This document shows positions 14,867 to 23,484 of a stretch of 35,787 nt of DNA, one piece after another; within the stretch, counting starts at the first letter, position 1, and every line of letters begins with the position of its first letter. The stretch comes from UBA3222 sp002363035 (GTDB lineage Bacteria; Verrucomicrobiota; Verrucomicrobiia; Opitutales; UBA9783). A model generated the notes under the pieces. That model did not search any database. It had not been told where the DNA came from and saw only the letters and a program-made list of their open reading frames with translations. The stretch lies in the NCBI GenBank assembly GCA_946646575.1, contig CAMPCR010000004.1, positions 1 through 35,787 of the forward strand, in the 5' to 3' direction. Position numbers and translations under genes: made by a program.

Positions 14867-16288
14867 ATGGAAAACACGGGTACGATTGTTCAGGTCATCG
14901 GCGCGGTTGTCGATGTACAGTTTGATCCGCAACGCATTCCGGCGATTTACAACGCGCTGGAAGTTTTTTTGAAAAGCGACGACGGTTCGACGAAGCGTCT
15001 CGTTCTGGAAGTTCAGCAACATTTATATGAAGGCTTGGTGCGCGCCGTTGCCATGTCCTCCTCCGACGGTCTCAAACGCGGCATGAAAGTGACGGATACG
15101 GGAAAACCGATTTCGGTTCCCGTCGGCAAAGCGGTTCTGGGGCGTATTTTAAATGTTATCGGAGAACCGGTGGATAACCGCGGATCGGTTGAAGCGGAAG
15201 CGCACTTACCCATTCACCGCAATCCGCCGGGGTTGACGGAGCAAAGCACCGAAGCGAATATTCTGGAAACCGGCATCAAGGTCATCGACTTAATCTGCCC
15301 CTTCATCAAAGGCGGTAAGGTCGGTGCGTTCGGCGGTGCCGGCGTCGGGAAAACCGTCATCATCATGGAGTTGATCCAAAACATTGCGATGGCGCACGGC
15401 GGCTATTCGGTGTTTGCCGGCGTCGGTGAACGATCGCGCGAAGGCAATGATTTGTACCACGAAATGACGGATGCCAAGGTCATCGATTTGGAACACCCCG
15501 AGAATTCCAAGGTTGCCCTGGTGTACGGTCAGATGAACGAACCGCCGGGTGCTCGCATGCGCGTCGGTCTGACGGGTTTGACGCTCGCCGAATACTTCCG
15601 CGACACTTATCATCAGGACGTTCTGCTGTTTATCGACAACATTTTCCGTTTCTCGCAGGCCGGTTCCGAAGTATCCGCGTTGCTGGGACGATCGCCGTCT
15701 GCGGTCGGTTACCAGCCGACGCTCAGTCAGGAAATGGGACTGCTCCAGGAGCGTATTACCTCCACCAAACAAGGCTCTGTAACTTCCTTCCAAGCTGTGT
15801 ATGTTCCGGCGGACGATTTGACGGATCCGGCTCCCGCCAACACCTTTGCGCATTTGGATTCGACCGTCGTGTTGGATCGACGCATCGCATCTTTGGGACT
15901 TTTCCCGGCCGTCGATCCGCTGGCGTCGGGTTCACAGGCACTGGATCCGGCGATTGTCGGCGAAGAGCACTTTACAACGGCGCGGCGCGTCCAAACCATT
16001 TTGCAACGCTACAAGGATCTGCAGGACATTATCGCGATTTTGGGCATCGACGAACTTTCTGCGGAAGACAAATTGACCGTTGCGCGGGCGCGAAAAATTC
16101 AAAAGTTCCTGTCGCAACCGTTCCACGTAGCGGAGGTGTTTTCGGGCTTGAAAGGCAAATATGTCAGAACCGCCGATTGTATTAAGGGCTTTAAGCGCAT
16201 TTTGGACGGCGAATTGGACGAAATTCCCGAAAACGCCTTCTACATGAAGGGCACCATTGAGGATGTTTTGGAAGCTGCCAAGGCGTAA
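14867..16288 (+). CDS. atpD: F1Fo ATP synthase subunit beta
   Basis: A 473-aa catalytic subunit. The N-terminal barrel begins TGTIVQVIGAVVDVQF. The catalytic P-loop is GGAGVGKT (156-163), followed by GERSREGNDLYHEM (catalytic Glu region) and the Walker B segment DVLLFIDNIFRF. The DELSEEDK-like segment appears as IDELSAEDK in the C-terminal domain. All catalytic landmarks are intact and length is normal. Translation starts 6 nt after atpG. Confidence 0.98.
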   Translation: MENTGTIVQVIGAVVDVQFDPQRIPAIYNALEVFLKSDDGSTKRLVLEVQQHLYEGLVRAVAMSSSDGLKRGMKVTDTGKPISVPVGKAVLGRILNVIGEPVDNRGSVEAEAHLPIHRNPPGLTEQSTEANILETGIKVIDLICPFIKGGKVGAFGGAGVGKTVIIMELIQNIAMAHGGYSVFAGVGERSREGNDLYHEMTDAKVIDLEHPENSKVALVYGQMNEPPGARMRVGLTGLTLAEYFRDTYHQDVLLFIDNIFRFSQAGSEVSALLGRSPSAVGYQPTLSQEMGLLQERITSTKQGSVTSFQAVYVPADDLTDPAPANTFAHLDSTVVLDRRIASLGLFPAVDPLASGSQALDPAIVGEEHFTTARRVQTILQRYKDLQDIIAILGIDELSAEDKLTVARARKIQKFLSQPFHVAEVFSGLKGKYVRTADCIKGFKRILDGELDEIPENAFYMKGTIEDVLEAAKA

Positions 16289-16405
16289 GGGGAACGCGAC
16301 TGAAAGCATAAGGCGGAGCACTTCGATGCGCTTGAAGAAAAGCAAAAAAGACGAAACCGTCGCGGGTGACAGAGCCCTGAGCGTAACCGATAACCGATCG
16401 ATATT
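16289..16405. other. 117-nt gap between atpD and atpC
   Basis: An unusually long gap for this otherwise tight operon. ATG 16326 opens a 32-codon, Lys/Arg-rich frame (MRLKKSKKDETVAGDRALSV) that runs into the atpC start region in another frame. I do not consider it a supported gene. No clear terminator or promoter is visible. Confidence 0.4.
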
Positions 16406-16825
16406 ATGGCATTTCAACTGAAAATCATCATTCCCGAGCGCGTGGTGTACGAAGGCTCGGTAACTTCCGTTGTATTGCCGACGGCGACGGGTGAAATCGA
16501 AATTTTGGATCATCACCTGCCGATCATCGGAATTTTGGAAGCGGGAACGGTTTTTTATACCGAAAACAACGTTGCCGTCCCCATCGCCGTCGATACGGGT
16601 TTTTTCAAACTTGCCGACAACACATTGCTTCTTTTGACCGAAGCGGCGATTGATGTCCAAAGCGTGGATGAGGCGTCCATTGATGCGGCGGTGCAACGCG
16701 CGCAGGAAGCCTTGGAGAAGGCAAAACACGAAAAGCAGGTTGATGAGGAAGAATTGGAGCGCCTGGATAAGCTGTTGCGTTTCAGCATCGCCCAAAAGCT
16801 TACCAAGCAGGCAAAACGGTCATGA
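16406..16825 (+). CDS. atpC: F1Fo ATP synthase subunit epsilon
   Basis: 139 aa. The N-terminal beta-sandwich has the conserved pattern IIPERVVYEGSVTSVVLPTATGEIEILDHHLP, and the C-terminal helical hairpin is Ala/Glu/Lys-rich (VQRAQEALEKAKHEKQ). It joins gamma in the rotor and can inhibit ATP hydrolysis. The stop overlaps the next gene's ATG as ATGA, which places the thioesterase in the same translational unit. Confidence 0.93.
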   Translation: MAFQLKIIIPERVVYEGSVTSVVLPTATGEIEILDHHLPIIGILEAGTVFYTENNVAVPIAVDTGFFKLADNTLLLLTEAAIDVQSVDEASIDAAVQRAQEALEKAKHEKQVDEEELERLDKLLRFSIAQKLTKQAKRS

Positions 16826-17217
16826 CGCCGTTCGAAACAACCGTCCGCGTGCGTTACGCCGAAACCGACGCCATGGGCGTGGTGCATCACGCTTCCTACT
16901 TTGTTTGGCTGGAATACGCACGCGTCGAATGGCTGAAATCCTGCGGTTTGGATTATAAAAAACTGGAGCAAAGCGGCTTCTTTTTGCCCGTCGTCGAAGC
17001 CAATTTGAAGTATCACGCTTCGTCTTTTTTCGACGACGAAGTTCGCATTAAACTCACGCCTCCGCAGGATATTCAGCGTGTTCGTTTTACGCTGACTTAT
17101 GAACTGTTTCGTGACAACACGCGCATCGCCGACGGCAAAACGGTGCATGTTTTTTTAAATAAAGATCGCAAATTGATCAAACCGCCGCCGTTTTTTATCG
17201 AAGCGTTACGGAAGTAG
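16822..17217 (+). CDS. ybgC: YbgC/YbaW-type acyl-CoA thioesterase (hotdog fold)
   Basis: 131 aa, 4-hydroxybenzoyl-CoA-thioesterase-like. The active-site segment RYAETDAMGVVHHASYFVWLEYAR (D16, H22/H23) matches the YbgC signature, where the Asp acts in thioester hydrolysis. FLPVVEANLKYHAS follows as in the family. YbgC is often linked to the Tol-Pal genes; here it is coupled to atpC by a 4-nt overlap, so it is expressed with ATP synthase. The acyl-CoA substrate cannot be told from sequence. Confidence 0.9.
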   Translation: MTPFETTVRVRYAETDAMGVVHHASYFVWLEYARVEWLKSCGLDYKKLEQSGFFLPVVEANLKYHASSFFDDEVRIKLTPPQDIQRVRFTLTYELFRDNTRIADGKTVHVFLNKDRKLIKPPPFFIEALRK

Positions 17218-17281
17218 TTGAACGCAACACCATTTCCCGCGTCTGCGTACCGTTGATTATCGCTCTTTTATTTTCCTGTCC

Positions 17282-17310
17282 TTGTGTCTTACAGGCATTT
17301 TTGCTAAAAT
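17282..17310 (+). promoter_or_regulatory. Candidate promoter for the nucleotide translocase
   Basis: TTGTGT (17282-17287), a 17-nt spacer and TAAAAT (17305-17310), in the 207-nt gap after ybgC. The predicted leader to ATG 17425 is about 108 nt. Confidence 0.5.
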
Positions 17311-17424
17311 GAAGATGTTTTTATTTCTTACAGACGAAGCCGATGGCGGAAAATGTTAAAAATTTCGCTTGCCATTTCGAACGAGTGAACCCAGGCTGAG
17401 AATGTTTTTTGTTGAAGTGATACC

Positions 17425-18948
17425 ATGAGCAGTACGACAAATACGAATGAACCGCAGTTCTCAAAGTTGAGGCGAATGTTGTTCCCCATCCAGGGGTATG
17501 AAATGAAGAAGGCAATTCCGATGGGATTTATCTTTTTCTTCATCCTGTTCAACTATACCTGCCTGCGCAATTTAAAGGATGCGCTCGTGGTAACCAACAG
17601 CGGTGCCGAAGCGCTCTCGTATTTGAAGCTGTTCTGCGTGACTCCGTCGGCGATTCTGTTTATGTTGGTGTACACCAAAGCCAGCGATCTTTTAAAGAAC
17701 GAGCATTTGTTTTACGCAACGCTGTCGCCGTTTCTGATCTTTTTCGGGCTGTTTGCGTTCGTCATTTACCCAAACCGCACGTTTTTCCATCCGTCTCCCG
17801 AGACGATTGCGGCGTGGCAGGCGGCGTGTCCGACACTCCATTGGCCGATTGCGCTCGTCGGCATCTGGAGCTACGGCGTGTTTTACGTACTTGCGGAATT
17901 GTGGGGCAGTACGCTGATTGCGCTCTCGTTCTGGCAGTTCGCCAATCAGGTGTGTAAAATGTCGGAAGCGAAGCGCATGTACGCCTTTTTCGGTCTGATG
18001 GCGCAGTTTTCATTGCTGTTCGTCGGCGTCGTCGGCAAGTGGGCGTCGGATATTCGCAGCAACGTCGCGCCGGGTGAGGATCCGTGGCAGAAAACCCTTA
18101 ATTATCTTTTAAGTACGGTGGTAATTTTCGGCGTCGTTACGATGTTGATTTACCGCTGGGTTTACACGCACGTTCTCACCGACAAGCGTCTCTACGACAA
18201 ACCTGAACTGCCCGGCGTGAAAAAGAAAAAGAAAAAAGCGGGACTTATGGAAAGTTTGAAGACGATTTGCACCTCTCCCTACCTCGGCTTGATTGCAATG
18301 CTGGTGATTTGCTACGGTATCAGCGTGAATTTAATCGAAGGTCTTTGGAAAAGCCAGCTGAAGGTTCAATATCCGAACGAAAACGATTACAACACCTTCA
18401 TGAGCATGAACACCTTCTACACGGGGATTGCCTCCATGGTCATGCTGATTATCGGCGGTAACGTCCTGCGGGTGTTCCGTTGGGTCTCGGCGGCATTGAT
18501 CACACCGCTGGTATTCACAATCGGCGGCATCCTGTTCTTCACTTTCATCGTTTTCAAAGATAACCTGACGGAAGCGTTGGCAAATCTCGGAACCAATCCG
18601 ACTTTCATGGCGGTCATACTCGGTGCGGTTATCGTGGTTATCGCGAAATCCACCAAATATGCGCTCTTCGACTTAACCAAAGAAATGGCGTACATCCCGC
18701 TGGATGAAGATATGAAAGTCAAAGGCAAGGCGGTTGTGGATGTGGTCGGCGGACGTCTCGGAAAATCCGGCGGCGCTTTTATTCAGGTGGTCTGCTTCTC
18801 CATCGGCACGGCGATTACAGGCATCAAACCGACCTATTTCGAAATCGTTCCGTACCTGTTCGGGATGTTTGTCATCATCTGCGTTCTGTGGATTCTGTCG
18901 GTTAAGTCGCTCGGGAAGAAGGTGGAGGCGGCACAAGAGAAGAAGTAG
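17425..18948 (+). CDS. tlc: ATP/ADP translocase (NTT/Tlc family)
   Basis: A 507-aa integral membrane protein with about 12 TM segments, the length and layout of the bacterial/plastid nucleotide transporter family, which is unrelated to mitochondrial carriers. Diagnostic segments are PMGFIFFFILFNYTCLRNLKDALVV near the N-terminus, the Trp/Gly-rich ELWGSTLIALSFWQFANQ, and the later KYALFDLTKEMAYIPLD and GRLGKSGGAFIQ. Family members exchange host ATP for ADP, or import nucleotides or NAD in chlamydiae and rickettsiae. The exact exchange here is not determined. The presence of this gene next to a full ATP synthase operon suggests a flexible energy parasite rather than complete dependence on the host. 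Confidence 0.95.
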   Translation: MSSTTNTNEPQFSKLRRMLFPIQGYEMKKAIPMGFIFFFILFNYTCLRNLKDALVVTNSGAEALSYLKLFCVTPSAILFMLVYTKASDLLKNEHLFYATLSPFLIFFGLFAFVIYPNRTFFHPSPETIAAWQAACPTLHWPIALVGIWSYGVFYVLAELWGSTLIALSFWQFANQVCKMSEAKRMYAFFGLMAQFSLLFVGVVGKWASDIRSNVAPGEDPWQKTLNYLLSTVVIFGVVTMLIYRWVYTHVLTDKRLYDKPELPGVKKKKKKAGLMESLKTICTSPYLGLIAMLVICYGISVNLIEGLWKSQLKVQYPNENDYNTFMSMNTFYTGIASMVMLIIGGNVLRVFRWVSAALITPLVFTIGGILFFTFIVFKDNLTEALANLGTNPTFMAVILGAVIVVIAKSTKYALFDLTKEMAYIPLDEDMKVKGKAVVDVVGGRLGKSGGAFIQVVCFSIGTAITGIKPTYFEIVPYLFGMFVIICVLWILSVKSLGKKVEAAQEKK

Positions 18949-18951
18949 GGA

Positions 18952-18978
18952 GATTTTCCCAAGTTTTTTCTGTGTCTA
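18952..18978 (+). terminator. Possible weak terminator after tlc
   Basis: GGGA-GATTT-TCCC makes a 4-bp stem just after the TAG stop, followed by AAGTTTTTTCTG. The stem is short, so confidence is low. Confidence 0.3.
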
Positions 18979-19202
18979 TGTACTGTTATTGCTAGTTTGG
19001 GAGTGTTGGATCTAAATTGAAGTTCAGAAAGTGACCGTTTGAAGGTGTTTGTTTGAAGAAAGTAACGAAAATTTTCTTGTTCCCAGGTATGCGTGAGGTT
19101 ATCATAAAACAGTGATGCGACAGTACGTGGCGTTACATGAGCCCCGCTTGCTGCGGTAGTTATGATACTGTCGAAGTAAGTTTGCTAAACAGTTCGGGAT
19201 CG

Positions 19203-19874
19203 TCAGTCCCGTGTCCTCTTCACACACTCCAGTGCATATTCTCGCATTACACTCGGTGCATCGCAATGCCTTCGAAAAAATTCCAAAACACTTTCCGCAT
19301 CCCGCTTGCTGATTTCGCGAAGCATCCAGCCGCAGGCTTTATGTATCAATGGATGCGGGTGGTGAAGAAAGCGTTCGCACAGTTGAAAGGTTAATGCGCA
19401 TTGTCCCGATTTGATCAATGGTAATGTGGAAACGACGGCAATGCGGTTTTCCCAAAGATTTTCTTTATCGGCTAAATTTAAAATCACATTGTTGTTCCCT
19501 GTCACCAGACAAGACTTTCCGACGATGTGCGGTGCCGACAGATCGACCAAATCCCAATTGTTGACAAATTTTGTATTGCGTAAATAAATATCCAAAACCT
19601 CCTTCGGTTTTTTTGGAAATTTTTCGTTCAACAACACCAGTGCCGTATAGCGTGCTTCGTGCAACGACTGTTGCAACAGTTTTTCGCATGTTTTAAGTGA
19701 AACCGAACGATGTTCCTTCGCGATTTTCCGCAACATTGGAACAGGTACGCCATAAAGCACGTCGCCTTCACCGTAGCCACCCGGGACGATTTGCAGACTT
19801 CTTAGAGCAAACGTCGGAACCGTCGTCGGTTTGAGATATTTGATCTGTTCAAGGATAGTTTTGGCTTCGTTCAT
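19203..19874 (-). CDS. alkD: AlkD-like DNA alkylation repair protein (HEAT-like)
   Basis: A 223-aa all-alpha protein of the AlkC/AlkD DNA glycosylase superfamily, which removes bulky or cationic alkylated bases. The conserved motif VNNWDLVD (W107, D111) matches the catalytic Trp/Asp pair of AlkD (W109/D113 in the Bacillus cereus enzyme). Other family landmarks are YGVPVPMLRKIAK near the N-terminus and HKACGWMLREISKRD near the C-terminus. It starts 7 nt after the stop of the 800-aa membrane protein, in the same orientation, suggesting an operon. The TGA lies in a short CGGGA/TCCCG dyad that may contribute to termination. Confidence 0.88.
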   Translation of the reverse strand: MNEAKTILEQIKYLKPTTVPTFALRSLQIVPGGYGEGDVLYGVPVPMLRKIAKEHRSVSLKTCEKLLQQSLHEARYTALVLLNEKFPKKPKEVLDIYLRNTKFVNNWDLVDLSAPHIVGKSCLVTGNNNVILNLADKENLWENRIAVVSTLPLIKSGQCALTFQLCERFLHHPHPLIHKACGWMLREISKRDAESVLEFFRRHCDAPSVMREYALECVKRTRD

Positions 19875-19881
19875 CGAAAGA

Positions 19882-22257
19882 TTACTCAGGCAATTGTTTA
19901 AATGTTTGTCGAGTCCTTTCGATCAATGGGTTCAAAACATCTCTCGCATATTTTGGTACAAAATTTGCAATGCCGTTGGTGGTAAAGAAAGCAAGAGCGT
20001 TCTGTTTTTTCAATCTTTTAAAAACTTTTTTCGTTTGAGTCCAATGAATATCGCATAACCGCGGTTCCGAAATCGGGCAAACAGTCGCAATTTTTATATC
20101 GGGTGTAGCACCGCCGTGACAGCGGATGCGTTCACCGCTGTCTTCTTTTAAGAATACCGAATAATGATTTGTCATTCGGGGTGCTTCTTTTACTTTTCTC
20201 AAAAGAACGCCCCACTGGTTATCGGCTTTTATCCGCTCAAAAACCGGCAAAAACTTCGAATCGAGCTTTGGTAAATCGCGTTCTTCGTTGAAAAACAGTC
20301 GACAACGCAGATACTTCTCTAACCGCCATTTCGGATCTTTGGTTAAAGCCAAACCGTAATGAGATTCCTGTTGATCAAAAATTTCTATGCAATGTTTTTG
20401 TACCGACGGACGATTTTGCAAATCCGTCAATAACTGCGGTTGCGAAAAAACGGCTCTCGGCATGGCAAAAGTCGCTGCCGCCAGCCATTCGTCATATAAT
20501 TCTTCCGTTCCATGTTGACGTAACATTTCTAATAATTGAACCCAGGCGAATGTATGATATGGAAGGCACATAATTGCTTTCGTATAACAATCGATTGCCT
20601 TTGAGATATTGCTCAATGTTGCATGTAATGCACCGCAACTTTCCAAAATATCCGGCTGATTCGGGTTAATGTTCAGCGAATGTTCATAATACTTGAGCGC
20701 ACGCCGCATATGCGGTTCCGATTTCGGAAATCCGCAACAAACATTCCAATAGCCGCCGTGATTGTAGTAGTAGATGTTATGAGGATCTGCTTCAATGGCT
20801 TGTTGCAAAGCGGTTTCGCAATTTACATCACCCGCGTACGCCCGTTGAACGAATTTTTGAAAAAACCAACGCCCTTTTAAATCGCACGCACTGCAACCGA
20901 TGCATACCGCCAGTACCGCACCGATTATACCGGTGAGCAACGGCATTTTTCGGGAAATTCGTACCTCACCGGGATCCGTTCCCAAACATATAAGTGCGCC
21001 GAGCATGGGTGCAATCCAACCGCTTAACGCGAAACACTCCCATGAATCTTCGGAATTAAACAACAGATAAAGCAGCACACTCATCAAACAACCGAACAGA
21101 TATACATTTTGTTCCCGAGAAAGCGATTGAGAACGCAGGCGTTTCACAGCTTCCAGTACAATTATTAACAATAGGCATCCGAACGGAATGCCGCCAAACC
21201 ACCCGAACTCAAACAAAAACTGCACTGGCGCTACGTGCAGCTGCCAGCAGTGATGCACCGCTTCCGGTCGGGCTTCGAGATAATGCATCGGGATCGTGGT
21301 TATGCCGTGTCCGAACAACGGTTTTTGTTGCACCAGTTTCCACCCGTCCTGCGCCAGATAGCTGCGGGTACTCGCGAAGCCTTTGAAATCGCCTTTTACT
21401 ATGTGCTGGAATTTGCTTCGAATACGCTCCGTCTTCCATGCCGCCGTACAACATCCGATGCAACACACCGTCACAATGCTTACCTTCCAAAAGCGCTTCA
21501 ACTGCAGACGTTTCAAGCCGTACAACAGCCACCCCGTAACGGTAAGCGCACTGAGTCCCCATGCCATACGGCTTTTGGAGGAAAAGATAACCGCGAAAGC
21601 GTAGAAAAACCCGAGAAACCACAGCGTTTTTAAGCGTTTGCGCCGTTCCGCACACATCAAAGCGATAAAGAACGGCAAAACCAGTCCGCCAAAGTATCCC
21701 ATGTAATTGGAATAATCCAACGGGCAACGGACACGCTTGTAACTGATGAACAAAAATCGAAAGACGCTGTCGAGGTTGAAAAAGTAATCGCGAAACAGTA
21801 GCTTCCACGGGTAGATAAACCCCTCTCGTACTTGGTTGCAGGCAAGGCACAGGCAGACGGAAAAATGCAGAAACAATAACATACCGATGCCTAATAAACG
21901 CATTTTGTTCCTCACCGACACTCCGTTGTACGTCCAAAAGAGGTAACTGAAGGCAAATGACGCCAACAGAATATCGCATTCGCTGCCGGCACGAACAGGA
22001 TAATGACTTGCAAAAACAGACATCGTTATCGCCAAACCGAACCAAATGATAAGTCCGTTAAATACTTTTGAGTTTCGATGCACGGCATTCAGACAACGTC
22101 CTGCCGCAAGCAGGCAAAGCGTCAGGAATATGCCCTTAAACACAAAAGCATATTCGAGCAAAAATCGCCGTGTCGGATAAATGCTAGATAAAAAGAAATA
22201 AAATGTTGTCATCAGTAGCGACGGCAACCAGAAACGAAAGGATTTAAAACAAGGCAT
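19882..22257 (-). CDS. O-antigen ligase/Wzy-like membrane protein with C-terminal TPR domain
   Basis: About 791 aa from ATG 22257; a start at 22284 would add 9 residues, and neither has a clear Shine-Dalgarno. The N-terminal 450 or so residues contain about a dozen hydrophobic segments with a large polar loop holding YLAQDGWKLVQQKPLFGHGITTIP. That resembles the O-antigen ligase/polymerase (Wzy_C) loop with conserved Arg and GHG. The C-terminal part has TPR units (HNIYYYNHGGYWNVCCGF, ALKYYEHSLNINPNQPDILESCGALH, AIDCYTKAIMCLPYHTFAW). Such fusions attach or polymerise surface glycans or modify proteins with glycans. No glycan biosynthesis genes lie beside it. It probably acts in the inner membrane with the TPRs facing the periplasm. 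Confidence 0.78.
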   Translation of the reverse strand: MPCFKSFRFWLPSLLMTTFYFFLSSIYPTRRFLLEYAFVFKGIFLTLCLLAAGRCLNAVHRNSKVFNGLIIWFGLAITMSVFASHYPVRAGSECDILLASFAFSYLFWTYNGVSVRNKMRLLGIGMLLFLHFSVCLCLACNQVREGFIYPWKLLFRDYFFNLDSVFRFLFISYKRVRCPLDYSNYMGYFGGLVLPFFIALMCAERRKRLKTLWFLGFFYAFAVIFSSKSRMAWGLSALTVTGWLLYGLKRLQLKRFWKVSIVTVCCIGCCTAAWKTERIRSKFQHIVKGDFKGFASTRSYLAQDGWKLVQQKPLFGHGITTIPMHYLEARPEAVHHCWQLHVAPVQFLFEFGWFGGIPFGCLLLIIVLEAVKRLRSQSLSREQNVYLFGCLMSVLLYLLFNSEDSWECFALSGWIAPMLGALICLGTDPGEVRISRKMPLLTGIIGAVLAVCIGCSACDLKGRWFFQKFVQRAYAGDVNCETALQQAIEADPHNIYYYNHGGYWNVCCGFPKSEPHMRRALKYYEHSLNINPNQPDILESCGALHATLSNISKAIDCYTKAIMCLPYHTFAWVQLLEMLRQHGTEELYDEWLAAATFAMPRAVFSQPQLLTDLQNRPSVQKHCIEIFDQQESHYGLALTKDPKWRLEKYLRCRLFFNEERDLPKLDSKFLPVFERIKADNQWGVLLRKVKEAPRMTNHYSVFLKEDSGERIRCHGGATPDIKIATVCPISEPRLCDIHWTQTKKVFKRLKKQNALAFFTTNGIANFVPKYARDVLNPLIERTRQTFKQLPE

Positions 22258-22284
22258 GAAAACAACGGAAATGCACTGCAACAA

Positions 22285-22617
22285 GTATCACAACGCTAAC
22301 AACTTTTCGCGTAAAGATATAAAGAATTCCTGTCAACCACAAACTCTAGAGAGACAAAGAAAATTGCATTTTTTTACCCCCATCCCATTTCGCTGCTTTT
22401 GTTATATCATGCGGTGTACCCCAAAACCACTTCCCTAGGAAGTGTTAAAATGGAAAGCGGAAAAGTGGATGTAGAAGTGAATTTACAGTATCCTAGGAAC
22501 TTTTAGTTGAGCTGGCGCCAGTTAGAGTAGCTTCCCCTTGTATGCCTCTTACATCATGTACTTCTTCCCGACGAATATTTTGGAAGGCAAGCCCTATCTC
22601 CCTCAACAGTGATTCAT
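22285..22617. other. Intergenic region with palindromes
   Basis: No supported gene. It contains a near-perfect 17-bp palindrome CACTTCCCTAGGAAGTG (22428-22444), a second TCCTAGGA (22489-22496), and the 10-bp palindrome CTGGCGCCAG (22512-22521). On the minus strand a frame with natural-looking residues (VNESLLREIGLAFQNIRREE) is open from within the neighbouring gene to a stop near 22503, but it has no start codon. It could be a remnant or chance. Confidence 0.45.
22428..22444. repeat. 17-bp palindrome
   Basis: CACTTCC and GGAAGTG arms surround CTA. It lies about 170 nt upstream of the minus-strand 800-aa gene. It could be an operator or part of a terminator, but no T-run follows on either strand. 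Confidence 0.5.
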
Positions 22618-23094
22618 TTACAACCTCAATCCCCTGCGACCGTTGGCGAGCTGTTCCTGCAACGCCTCCTGGAATTGGATCATGTCTTCCTGCGAAGGGC
22701 GGTAACCGATTTGCGTCGGGCTTAATGACAGCCGACCGAGCGCATCCAAGCCCCAGGTGGCCGTTTTGCCGTCGGAAAAGGTGACGGTTCCGTTGACGAC
22801 CTTGCCGGGACGCGTAACGGGATCGACGGAAACGCGCACCGTACCGCCGCCTTCGTCGACCACATCGCCTTCGAGCGGATCGTTCGCGTTTTGCGGCTTT
22901 TGTTCGGGTGCCGACGGCTTCGCTTCCGCCAATTCCAGCGCATAATCGTCCATCAGAAAACGCGTTTCCAGGTAGGTCAGGCGCGTTCCGAACATACTAT
23001 TGATATACGTTTGCAATTCGCCGACGGAGCGTACTTGCCGTGCCTGCGCGCGAATTTGTTCGATTTGTTCCGGCGTAAAACTCGGTTGGGACAT
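22618..23094 (-). CDS. Conserved hypothetical protein, Verrucomicrobia-type
   Basis: A 158-aa soluble protein. The N-terminus is a helical segment (PEQIEQIRAQARQVRSVGELQTYINSMFGTRLTY). A Glu/Pro-rich linker follows (residues about 58-82), then a compact beta domain (VSVDPVTRPGKVVNGTVTFSDGKTATWGLDALGRLSL), ending YRPSQEDMIQFQEALQ. I recall proteins of this design (SVDPVTRPG, TFSDG, GYRPS) from Opitutae and other Verrucomicrobiota, with no assigned function. It lies about 390 nt downstream of dnaA in the same direction, with its own possible promoter before 23094. It is useful as a taxonomic marker if the recollection is right. Confidence 0.85.
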   Translation of the reverse strand: MSQPSFTPEQIEQIRAQARQVRSVGELQTYINSMFGTRLTYLETRFLMDDYALELAEAKPSAPEQKPQNANDPLEGDVVDEGGGTVRVSVDPVTRPGKVVNGTVTFSDGKTATWGLDALGRLSLSPTQIGYRPSQEDMIQFQEALQEQLANGRRGLRL

Positions 23095-23484
23095 GGTGTG
23101 AAAGATTGGTCACCTTTATCGTAAAATTTCCGAAAAAACATTCAAGCTTTTTGCCCGCGAAAAAAGCGATCGTTTCGGGTTTTGTCTTCGGATGACGGAC
23201 GACGTCGGAAGATTTTGGTGAACCGTTATAAATTCCGACGGTAAGCGGTTGTCGTTTTGCTGTTGCGGGAAACATACATAGATGTTTGGAGCGTGTGTCG
23301 GTGGGCAAAACAATTTTACATACTCCGCGAAAAAACGCGCGCAGGGATATTTTTCATCAGACAGGGTATCGTTATGCTCTTATCAGTCGGCATGAAGCAC
23401 TTCGGCGGCAGTTATCTGTTGTGTTCTGTAGGAAAAACATAAACCGCAACCCTTTCGGGTTCGGGTGGACACAACGAAGTCGGT
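23095..23484. other. Intergenic region between the conserved hypothetical and dnaA
   Basis: No supported gene; small open frames on both strands lack motifs. The dnaA-proximal end holds a small GC-rich hairpin followed by T-rich DNA on the minus strand (see the terminator at 23432-23461). Confidence 0.5.
23432..23461 (-). terminator. Possible dnaA terminator
   Basis: On the minus strand AACCC-GAAA-GGGTT (23461-23448) makes a stem with a stable GNRA loop. It is followed by GCGGTTTATGTTTTT, 24 nt after the dnaA stop. The T-run is interrupted. Confidence 0.4.

Noticed and set aside
22497..22640. Minus-strand open frame with natural-looking residues after the 158-aa gene
   Set aside because: No start codon in a sensible position and only about 48 codons; chance or remnant cannot be distinguished.
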